Positions 24,638 to 36,500 of a stretch of 64,000 bases of DNA are shown piece by piece. This DNA is from Sambucus nigra (Eukaryota; Streptophyta; Magnoliopsida; Dipsacales; Adoxaceae). How positions within the stretch are numbered: position 1 is the first letter of the stretch; each line of letters starts with the position of its first letter. The notes below the pieces were generated by a model. It was not told where the DNA came from. It made no database searches and saw only the letters and a program-made list of their open reading frames with translations. The stretch is from contig CASBWL010000040.1 in the NCBI GenBank assembly GCA_949130495.1, positions 3,276,674-3,340,673 on the forward strand. The letters are read 5' to 3'. A program made the translations under genes and the position numbers.

Positions 24638-27600
24638 TTAGAGGGTGAGAACTCGAAACAGCCCCCGAACGGCCCCGTGGGTGGCACCAACACCTCCCAC
24701 GAGGCCAACGTAACTCGTAGGAACTGACCCCGCAGCCGCACGACTCCCGATTTGAGAATACGATGGTAATTTATATATTTCTAGACTTAGGCTTAAAAAC
24801 GTGGCTTTAGAGGATGAGAACACGAAACAGCCCCCGAACGGCCCTGTGGGTGGCTCCAACACCTCCCACGGGACCAATGTAACTCGTAGTAACTGACCCC
24901 GCAGCCGCGGGTCTCCCGGTTTGAGAATACGATGGTAATTTGCATATTTCTAGACTTAGGCTTAAAAACGTGGTTTTAGAGGGTCTGAACTCGATACAGC
25001 CTCGAACGGCCCCGTGGGTGGCACCAACACCTCCCATGGAACCAATGTAACTCGTAGGAACTGACCTCGCAGCTGCGGGACTCCCGGTTTGAGAATATGA
25101 TAGGAATTTGCATATTTCTAGACTTAGGCTTAAAAACATGGCGTTAGAGGGTGAGAACTAGAAACAGCCCCCTAACGATCTCGTGGGTGGCAGTAACACC
25201 TCCCACGTGGCCAATGTAACTCGTAGGAACTGACCCCGTAGCCGCGGGACTCCCGGTTTGAGAATACGATGGTAATTTGCATATTTCTCGACTTAGGCTT
25301 AAAAACGTGGCGTTAGAGGGTGAGAACTCGAAACAGCACCCGAACGGCCCCGTAGGTGGCACCAACACAACCCACGGGGCCAATCTAACTGGTAGGAACT
25401 GACCCCGCAGCCGCGGGACTCCCGATTTGAGAATACGACGGTAATTTGCATATTTTTAGACTTAGGCTAAAAAACATGGCGTTAGAGGGTGAGAACTCGA
25501 AACAGCCCCCGAACGGCCCCATGGGTGGCACCAACGTCTCCCACGGGGCCAATGTAACTCGTAGGAACTGACCCCGCAGCCGCGGGACTTCCGGTTTGAG
25601 AATACGACGATAATTTGCATATTTCTAGAGGTAGGCTTAAAAACGTGGCTTTAGAGGGTGAGAACTCGATATATCCCCCGAACGGCACCGTGGGTGGCAC
25701 CAACACCTCCCACGGGACCAATGTAACTCGTAGGAACCGACCGCGCAGCCATGGGACTCCCGGTTTGAGAATACGATAGGAATTTTCATATTTCAAGACT
25801 TAGGCTTGAAAATATGGCGTTAGAGGCTAAGAACTCGAAACATCCCCTGAACGGTCCCGTGGGTGGCAGCAACACCTCCCACGGAGTCAATGTAACTCAT
25901 AGGAACTGACCCCGTAGCCGCGGGACTCCCGGTTTGGGAATACGACGGTAATTTGTATATTTCTAGACTTAGGCTTGAAAACGTGGCGTTAGAGGGTGAG
26001 AACTCGAAATAGCCCCCGAATGGCCTCGTGGGTGGCGCCCACACCTCCCACGGGGCCAATGTAACTCGTAGGAACTGACCCCGCAGCCGCGGGACTCCCG
26101 GTTTGAGAATAAGACTGTAATTTGCATATTTCTAGACTTAGGCTTAAAAACGTGGCGTTAGAGGGTGAGAACTCGAAACAGCCCCCGAACGGCCCCGTGG
26201 GTGGCACCAACACCTCCCACGAGGCCAACGTAACTCGTAGGAACTGACCCCGCAGCCGCGGGACTCCCCGTTTGAGAATACGATGGTAATTCATATATTT
26301 CTTGACTTAGGCTTAAAAATGTGGCTTTAGGGGGGGAGAACACGAAACAGCCCCCGAACGGCCATGTGGGTGGCACCAACACCTCCCACGGGACCAATGT
26401 AACTCGTAGGAACCGACTGCGTAGCCGCGGGACTCCGGGTTTGAGAATACGATAGGACTTTGCATATTTCTAGACTTAGGCTTAAAAACATGGCGTTAGA
26501 GGGTGAGAACTAGAAACAACCCCCGAATGGCCCCGTGGGTGGGACCAACACCTCCCACGGGGCAAATGTAACTCATAGGAACTGACCCGACAACTGCGGG
26601 ACTCCCGGTTTGAGAATACGACGAAAAATTACATATATCTAGACTTAGGCTTAAAAATATGGCGTTAGAGGGTGAGAACTCGAAACAGCCCCCGAACGGC
26701 CCCATGGGTGACACCAACACCCCACACGGGACCAATGTAACTCGTAGGAACTCACCCCGTAGCCGCGGGTCTCCCGGTTTGAGAATACGATGATAATTTG
26801 CATATTTCTAGACTTAGGCTTAAAAATGTGGCTTAGAGGGTCTGAACTCGGTATAGCACCCGAACAGCCCTGTGAGTGGCACCAACACCTCCCACGGGAC
26901 CAATGTAACTCGTAGGAACCGACCGCGCAGCTGCGGGACTCCCGGTTTGAGAATACGAAAGGAATTTGTATATTTATAGACTTAGGCTTAAAAACATGGC
27001 GTTAGAGGGTGAGAACTCGAAACAGCCCCCGGACGGTCCCGTGGGTGGCAGCAACACCTCCCACGGGGCCAATGTAACTGGTAGGAACTGACCCCGCAGC
27101 CGCGAGACTCCCGGTTTGGGAATACGATGGTAATTTGCATATTTCTAGACTTAGGCTTAAAAATGTGGCGTTAGAGGGTGAGAACTCCAAACAGCCACCG
27201 AACGGCCACGTGGGTGGCACCAACAAGTCCCACGGGGCCAGTGTAACTCGTAGGAACTGACCCCGCAGCCGCGGAACTCCCAGTTTGAGAATACGATGTT
27301 AATTTGCATATTTCTAGACTTAGGCTTAAAAAGTGGCTTTAGAGGGTGAGAACACGAAACAGCCTCCGAACGGCCCCGTAGGTGGCACCAACACCTCCCA
27401 CGGGAACAATGTAACTCGTAGGAACTGACCCTGCAGCCACGGGAATCCCGGTTTGAGAATACCATGGTAATTTGTATATTTCTAGACTTAGGATTAAAAA
27501 CATGGCGTTAGAGGGTGAGAACTCAAAACAGCCCCCGAACGGCCCCGTGTGTGGCACCAACACCTCCCACGGGGCCAATATAACTCGTACGAACTGACCC

Positions 27601-30600
27601 CGTAGCCGCGGGACTCCCGGTTTGAGAATACGGCGGTAATTTGTATATTTCTAGACTTAGGCTTAAAAACATGGCGTTAGAGGGTGAGAACTCGAAACAG
27701 CCCCCGAACGGCCCCGTGTGTGGCACCAACACCTCCCACGGGGCCAATGTAACTCGTACGAGCTGACCCCGTAGCCACGGCACTCCAGATTTGAGAATAC
27801 GATGGTAATTTACATATTTCTAAACTTAGGCTTAAAAATGTGGCGTTAGAGGGTGAGAAGTCGAAACAGCCCCCGAACGGCCCCGTGGGCGATACCAACA
27901 CCTCCTACGGGACCAATGTAACTCGAAGGAACCGATTGCACAGCCCCGGGACTCTCGGTTAGAGAATACGACGGTAATTTGCATATTTCTAGACTTAGGC
28001 TTAAAAACATGGCGTTAAAGGGTGAGAAATCGAAACAACCCCCGAACGGCCCCATGGGTGGCACCAACGTCTCCCACGGGGCCAATGTAACTCGTAGGAA
28101 ATGACCTGGCAGCCGCGTGACTCCCGGTTTGAGAATACGACGGTAATTTGCATATTTTTAGACTTAGACTTAAAAACGTGGCGTTAGAGGGTGAGAACTC
28201 AAAACAGCCCCCGAACGGCCCCGTGGGTGGCACCAACACCTCCCACGGGGCCAATGTAACTCGTAGGAACGGACCCCGCAGCCGCGGGACTCCCGGTTTG
28301 AGAATACGACGGTAATTTGCATATTTCTAGAGGTAGGCTTAAAACATGTCTTTAGAGGGTGAGAACTCGATATATCCCCCGAACGGCCCCGTGTGTGGCA
28401 CCAACACCTGCCACGGGACCAATGTAACTCGTAGGAACCGACCGCGTAGCCGTGGGACTCCCGGTTTGAGAATACGATAGGAATTTGCATATTTCAAGAC
28501 TTGGGCTTAAAAACGTGGCGTTAGGGGGTGAGAACACGAAACAGCCCCCGAACGGCCCCGTGGGTGGCACCAACACCTCCCACGGGACCAATGTAACTCG
28601 TAGGAACCGACCGCGCAACCGCGTGACTCCGGGTTTGAGAATACGACGGTAATTTACATATTTCTAGACTTCGGCTTAAAAATATGGCTTTAGAGGGTCT
28701 GAACTCGATACAGCACCTGAACGGCCCCGTGTGTGGCACCAACACCTCCCACGGGAGCAATGTAACTCGTAGGAACCGACCGCGCAGCTGCGAAACTCCC
28801 GTTTTGAGAATACAATAGGAATTTTCATATTTCTATACTTAGGCTTAAAAACATGGCGTTAGAGGGTGAGAACTCGAAACAGCCCCCGAACGGTCCCGTG
28901 GGTGGCACCAACACCTCCCACGGGGCCAATGTAACTCGTAGGAACTGACCCCGCAGCCGTGGGACTCCCGATTTGAGAATACGACGGTAATTTGCATATT
29001 TCTAGACTTAGGCTTAAAAACGTGGCGTTAGAGGGTGAGAACTCGAAACAGCCCCCGAACGGCCCCGTGGGTGGCACCAACACCTCCCACGAGGTCAACG
29101 TAACTCGTAGGAACTGACCCCGCAGCCGCGGGACTCCCGATTTGAGAATACGATGGTAATTTATATATTTCTAGACTTATGCTTAAAAACGTGGCGTTAG
29201 GGGGTGAGAACACGAAACAGCCCCCGAATGGCCCCGTGGGTGGCACCAACACCTCCCACGGGACCAATGTAACTCGTAGGAACCGACCGCGTAGCCGCGG
29301 GACTCCGGGTTTGAGAATACGACGGTAATTTACATATTTCTAGACTTCGGCTTAAAAACATGGCGTTAGAGGGCGAGAACAAGAAACAACCACCGAACGG
29401 CCCCGTTGGTGGCACCAACACCTCCCACGGGGTAAATGTAACTCGTAGGAACTGACCCCGTAACCGCGGGACTCCCGGTTTGAAAATACGATGGTAATTT
29501 GCATATTTCTTGACTTGGGCTTAAAAACGTGGCGTTAGAGGATGAGAACTCGAAACAGCCCCCGAACGGCCCCGTAGGTGGCACCAACACCACCCACGGG
29601 GCCAATCTAACTGGTAGGAACTGACCCCGCAGCCGCGGGACTCCCGATTTGAGAATACTACGGTAATTTGCATATTTTTAGACTTAGGCATAAAAACGTG
29701 GCGTTAGAGGGTGAGAATTCGAAACAGCCCCCGAACGGCCCCGTGGGTGGCACCAACACCTCCCACGGGGCCAACGTAACTCGTAGGAACTGACCCCGCA
29801 GCCGCACGACTCCCGGTTTGAGAAGACGATGGTAATTTATATATTTCTAGACTTAGGCTTAAAAACGTGGCTTTAGAGGATGAGAACACGAAACAGCCCC
29901 CGTACGGCCCCGTGGGTGGCACCAACACCTCCCACGGGACCAATGTAACTCGTAGGAACTGACCCCGCAGCCGCGGGTCTCCCAGTTTGAGAATACGACG
30001 GTAATTTGCATATTTCTAGCTTTAGGCTTAAAAACGTGGCTTTAGAGGGTCTGAACTCGATACAGCCTCGAACGGCCCCGTGGGTGGCACCAACACCTCC
30101 CATGGAACCAATGTAACTCGTAGGAACTGACCGCGCAGCTGCGGGACTCCCGGTTTGAGAATACGATAGGAATTTGCATATTTCTAGACTTAGGCTTAAA
30201 AACATGGCGTTAGAGGGTGAGAACTCGAAACAGCCCCCGAACGATCTCGTGGGTGGCAGCAACACCTCCCACGTGGCCAATGTAACTCGTAGGAACTGAC
30301 CCCGTAGCCGCGGGACTCCCGGTTTGAGAATACGACGGTAATTTGCATATTTCTCGACTTAGGCTTAAAAACGTGGCGTTAGAGGGTGAGAACTCGAATG
30401 AGCCTCCGAACGGCCCTGTAGGTGGCACCAACACAACCCACGGGGCCAATCTAACTGGTAGAAACTGACCCCGCAGTCGCGGGACTCCCGATTTGAGAAT
30501 ACGACGGTAATTTGCATATTTTTAGACTTTGGCTTAAAAACATGGCGTTAGAGGGTGAGAACTCGAAACAGCCCCCGAACGGCCCCATGGGTGGCACCAA

Positions 30601-32004
30601 CGTCTCCCACGGGGCCAATGTAACTCGTAGGAACTGACCCCGCAGCCGCGGGACTTCCGGTTTGAGAATACGACGATAATTTGCATATTTCTAGAGGTAG
30701 GCTTAAAAACGTCGCTTTAGAGGGTGAGAAATCGATATATCCCCCGAACGGCACCGTGGGTGGCACCAATACCTCCCACGGGACCAATGTAACTCGTAGG
30801 AACCTACCGCGCAGCCATGGGACTCCCGGTTTGAGAATACGATAGGAATTTTCATATTTCAAGACGTAGGCTTGAAAACATGGCGTTAGAGGGTGAGAAC
30901 TCGAAACAGCCCCTGAACGGTCCCGTGGGTGGCAGCAACACCTCCCACGGAGCCAATGTAACTCGTAGGAACTGACCCCGCAGCCGCGGGACTCCCGGTT
31001 TGAGAATAAGACTGTAATTTGCATATTTCTAGACTTAGGCTTAAAAACGTGGCGTTAGAGGGTGAGAACTCGAAACAGCCCCCGAACGGCCCCATGGGTG
31101 GCACCAACACCCCACACGGGACCAATGTAACTCGTAGGAACTGACCCCGTAGCCGCGGGTCTCCCGGTTTGAGAATACGATGATAATTTGCATATTTCTA
31201 GACTTAGGCTTAAAAATGTGGCTTAGAGGGTCTGAACTCGGTACAGCACCCGAACAGCCCTGTGAGTGGTACCAACACCTCCCACGGGACCAATGTAACT
31301 CGTAGGAACCGACCGCACAGCTGCGGGACTCTCGGTTTGAGAATACGATAGGAATTTGCATATTTATAGACTTAGGATTAAAAACATGGCGTTAGAGGGT
31401 GAGAACTCAAAACAGCCCCCGAACGGCCCCGTGTGTGGCACCAACACCTCCCACGGGGCCAATATAACTCGTACGAACTGACCCCGTAGCCGCGGGACTC
31501 CCGGTTTGAGAATACGGCGGTAATTTGTATATTTCTAGACTTAGGCTTAAAACATGGCGTTAGAGGGTGAGAACTCGAAACAGCCCCCGAACGGCCCCGT
31601 GTGTGGCACCAACACCTCCCACGGGGCCAATGTAACTCGTACGAGCTGACCCCGTAGCCACGGCACTCCAGATTTGAGAATACGACGGTAATTTACATAT
31701 TTATAAACTTAGGCTTCAAAATGTGGCGTTAGAGGGTGAGAAGTCGAAACAGCCCCCGAACGGCCCCGTGGGCGATACCAACACCTCCTACGGGACCAAT
31801 GTAACTCGAAGGAACCGATTGCACAGCCCCGGGACTCTCGGTTAGAGAATACGACGGTAATTTGCATATTTCTAGACTTAGACTTAAAAACATGGCGTTA
31901 GAGGGTGAGAAATCGAAACAACCCCCGAACGGCCCCATGGGTGGCACCAACGTCTCCCACGGGGCCAATGTAACTCGTAGGAAATGACCTCGCAGCCGCG
32001 TGAC
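23055..32004. repeat. 8950-bp tandem segmental duplication, right copy
   Basis: This is the direct copy of 14105-23054 with all of its indels and diagnostic variants. The left edge falls at the GCCGCGTGACTCCC / TTTGATAATACG monomer (23047-23070); the matching place at the right end (near 32000) reads TTTGAGAATACG and goes on differently. A single unequal crossover between C1 and C3 type units offset by 53 monomers would produce exactly this. Confidence 0.9.
24638..29703. repeat. Core HOR unit C4, 30 monomers
   Basis: 5066 bp, almost identical to C2 at offset 8950, including the patch monomer (25.85-26.07 kb) and marker sites at 25624 and 28326. Confidence 0.88.
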
Positions 32005-33586
32005 TCCCGGTTTGAGAATACGACGGTAATTTGTATATTTTTAGACTTAGACTTAAAAACGTGGCGTTAGAGGGTGAGAACTCAAAACAGCCCCCGAACG
32101 GCCCCGTGGGTGGCACCAACACCTCCCACGGGGCCAATGTAACTCGTAGGAACGGACCCCGCAGCCGCGGGACTCCCAGTTTGAGAATACGACGGTAATT
32201 TGCATATTTCTAGAGGTAGGCTTAAAACATGTCTTTAGAGGGTGAGAACTCGATATATCCCCCGAACGGCCCCGTGTGTGGCACCAACACCTGCCACGGG
32301 ACCAATGTAACTCGTAGGAACCGACCGCGTAGCCGTGGGACTCCCGGTTTGAGAATACGATAGGAATTTGCATATTTCAAGACTTGGGCTTAAAAACGTG
32401 GCGTTAGGGGGTGAGAACACGAAACAGCCCCCGAACGGCCCCGTGGGTGGCACCAACACCTCCCACGGGACCAATGTAACTCGTAGGAACCGACCGCGCA
32501 GCCGCGGGACTCCGGGTTTGAGAATACGACGGTAATTTACATATTTCTAGACTTCAGCTTAAAAATATGGCTTTAGAGGGTCTGAACTCGATACAGCATC
32601 TGAACGGCCCCGTGTGTGGCACCAACACCTCCCACGGGACCAATGTAACTCGTAGGAACCGACCGCGCAGCTGCGGAACTCCCGTTTTGAGAATACAATA
32701 GGAATTTTCATATTTCTATACTTAGGCTTAAAAACATGGCGTTAGAGGGTGAGAACTCGAAACAGCCCCCGAACGGTCCCGTGGGTGGCACCAACACCTC
32801 CCACGGGGCCAATGTAACTCGTAGGAACTGACCCCGCAGCCGTGGGACTCCCGGTTTGAGAATACGACGGTAATTTGCATATTTCTAGACTTAGGCTTAA
32901 AAACGTGGCGTTAGAGGGTGAGAACTCGAAACAGCCCCCGAACGGCCCCGTGGGTGGCACCAACACCTCCCACGAGGTTAACGTAACTCGTAGTAACTGA
33001 CCCCCCAGCGGCGGGACTCCCGGTTTGAGAATACGATGGTAATTTATATATTTCTAGACTTATGCTTAAAAACGTGGCGTTAGGGGGTGAGAACACGAAA
33101 CAGCCCCCGAATGGCCACGTGGGTGGCACCAACACCTCCCACGGGACCAATGTAACTCGTAGGAACCGACCGCGCAGCCGCGGGACTCCGGGTTTGAGAA
33201 TACGACGGTAATTTACATATTTCTAGACTTCGGCTTAAAAACATGGCGTTAGAGGGCGAGAACTAGAAACAACCCCCGAACGGCCCCGTTGGTGGCACCA
33301 ACACCTCCCACGGGGTAAATGTAACTCGTAGGAACTGACCCCGTAACCGCGGCACTCCCGGTTTGAGAATACGATGGTAATTTGCATATTTCTCGACTTA
33401 GGCTTAAAAATGTGGTGTTAGAGGATGAGAACTCGAAATAGCCCCCGAACGGCCCCGTAGGTGGCACCAACACCACCCACGGGGCCAATCTAACTGGTAG
33501 GAACTGACCCCGCAGCCGCGGGACTCCCGATTTGAGAATACTACGGTAATTTGCATATTATTAGACTTAGGCTTAAAAACGTGGCG
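29704..33586. repeat. Core HOR unit C5, 23 monomers
   Basis: 3883 bp with the same two 3-monomer losses as C3 (joins near 31085 and 31375). Up to about 32004 it is almost identical to C3; beyond that it follows the C2/C4 type sequence (for example GGAACGGACCCCGCAGCC at 32150) and not C3. Markers are at 30690 and 32210. Confidence 0.86.
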
Positions 33587-36500
33587 TTAGAGGGTGAGAA
33601 CTCGAAACAGCCCCCGAACGGCCCCGTGGGTGGCACCAACACCTCCCACGAGGCCAACGTAACTCGTAGGAACTGACCCCGCAGCCGCACGACTCCCGGT
33701 TTGAGAAGACGATGGTAATTTATATATTTCTAGACTTAGGCTTAAAAATGTGGCTTTAGAGGATGAGAACACGAAACAGCCCCCGAACGGCCCCGTGGGT
33801 GGCACCAACACCTCCCACGGGACCAATGTAACTCGTAGGAACTGACCCCGCAGCCGCGGGTCTCCCGGTTTGTGATACGACGGTAATTTGCATATTTCTA
33901 GATTTAGGCTTAAAAACGTGGCTTTAGAGGGTCTGAACTCGATACAGCCTCGAACGGCCCCGTGGGTGGCACCAACACCTCCCATGGAACCAATGTAACT
34001 CGTAGGAACTGACCGCGCAGCTGCGGGACTCCCGGTTTGAGAATACGATAGGAATTTGCATATTTCTAGACTTAGGCTTAAAAACATGGCGTTAGAGGGT
34101 GAGAACTCGAAACAGCCCCCGAACGATCTCGTGGGTGGCAGCAACACCTCCCACGTGGCCAATGTAACTCGTAGAACTGACCCCGTAGCCGCGGGACTCC
34201 CGATTTGAGAATACGACGGTAATTTGCATATTTCTCGACTTAGGCTTAAAAACGTGGCGTTAGAGGGTGAGAACTCGAAACAGCCCCCGAATGGCCCTGT
34301 AGGTGGCACCAACACAACCCACAGGGCCAATCTAACTGGTAGAAACTGACCCCACAGCCGCGGGACTCCCGATTTGAGAATACGACGGTAATTTGCATAT
34401 TTTTAGACTTTGGCTTAAAAACAAGGCGTTAGAGGGTGAGAACTCGAAACAGCCCCCGAACGGCCCCATGGGTGGCACCAACGTCTCCCACGGGGCCAAT
34501 GTAACTCGTAGGAACTGACCCCGCAGCCGCGGGACTTCCGGTTTGAGAATACGACGATAATTTGCATATTTCTAGAGGTAGGCTTAAAAACGTGGCTTTA
34601 GAGGGTGAGAAATCGATATATCCCCCGAACGGCACCGTGGGTGGCACCAACACCTCCCACGGGACCAATGTAACTCGTAGGAACCGACCGCGCAGCCATG
34701 GGACTCCCGGTTTGAGAATACGATAGGAATTTTCATATTTCAAGACTTAGGCTTGAAAACATGGCGTTAGATGGTGAGAACTCGAAACAGCCCCTGAACG
34801 GTCCCGTGGGTGGGAGCAACACCTCCCACGGAGCCAATGTAACTCGTAGGAACTGACCCCGCAGCCGCGGGACTCCCGGTTTGAGAATAAGACTGTAATT
34901 TGCATATTTCTAGACTTAGGCTTAAAAACGTGGCGTTAGAGGGTGAGAACTCGAAACAGCCCCCGAACGGCCCCGTGGGTGGCACCAACACCTCCCACGA
35001 GGCCAACGTAACTCGTAGGAACTGACCCCGCAGCCGCGGGACTCCCGGTTTGAGAATACGATGGTAATTTATATATTTCTAGACTTAGGCTTAAAAACAT
35101 GGCTTTAGGGGGGGAGAACACGAAACAGCCCCCGAACGACCATGTGGGTGGCACCAACACCTCCCACGGGACCAATGTAACTCGTAGGAACCGACCGCAT
35201 AGCCGCGGGACTCCGGGTTTGAGAATACGATAGGACTTTGCATATTTCTAGACTTAGGCTTAAAAACATGGCGTTAGAGGGTGAGAACTAGAAACAACCC
35301 CCGAATGGCCCCGTGGGTGGCACCAACACCTCCCACGGGGCAAATGTAACTCATAGGAACTGACCCGACAACCGCGGGACTCCCGGTTTGAGAATACGAC
35401 GAAAAATTACATATTTCTAGACTTAGGCTTAAAAACATGGCGTTAGAGGGTGAGAACTCGAAACAGCCCCCGAACGGCCCAATGGGTGGCACCAACACCC
35501 CACACGGGACCAATGTAACTCGTAGGAACTGACCCCGTAGCCGCGGGTCTCCTGGTTTGAGAATACGATGATAATTTGCATATTTCTAGACTTAGGCTTA
35601 AAAATGTGGCTTAGAGGGTCTGAACTCGGTACAGCACCCGAACAGCCCTGTGAGTGGCACCAACACCTCCCACGGGACCAATGTAACTCGTAGGAACCGA
35701 CCGCACAGCTGCGGGACTCTCGGTTTGAGAATACGATAGGAATTTGCATATTTATAGACTTAGGATTAAAAACATGGCGTTAGAGGGTGAGAACTCAAAA
35801 CAGCCCCCGAACGGCCCCGTGTGTGGCACCAACACCTCCCACGGGGCCAATATAACTCGTACGAACTGACCCCGCAGCCGCGGGACTTCCGGTTTGAGAA
35901 TACGGCGGTAATTTGCATATTTCTAGACTTAGGCTTAAAAAGTGGCTTTAGAGGGTGAGAACACGAAACAGCCTCCGAACGGCCCCGTAGGTGGCACCAA
36001 CACCTCCCACGGGACCAATGTAACTCGTAGGAACTGACCCTGTAGCCGTGGGAATCCCGGTTTGAGAATACGATGGTAATTTGTATATTTCTAGACTTAG
36101 GATTAAAAACATGGCGTTAGAGGGTGAGAACACGAAACAGCCTCCGAACGGCCCCGTAGGTGGCACCAACACCTCCCACGGGACCAATGTAACTCGTAGG
36201 AACTGACCCTGTAGCCGCGGGAATCCCGGTTTGAGAATACGATGGTAATTTGTATATTTCTAGACTTAGGATTAAGAACATGGCGTTAGAGGGTGAGAAC
36301 TCAAAACAGCCCCCGAACGGCCCCGTGTGTGGCACCAACACCTCCCACGGGGCCAATATAACTCGTACGAACAGACCCCGTAGCCGCGGGACTCCCGGTT
36401 TGAGAATACGGCGGTAATTTGTATATTTCTAGACTTAGGCTTAAAAACATGGCGTTAGAGGGTGAGAACTCGAAACAGCCCCCGAACGGCCCCGTGTGTG

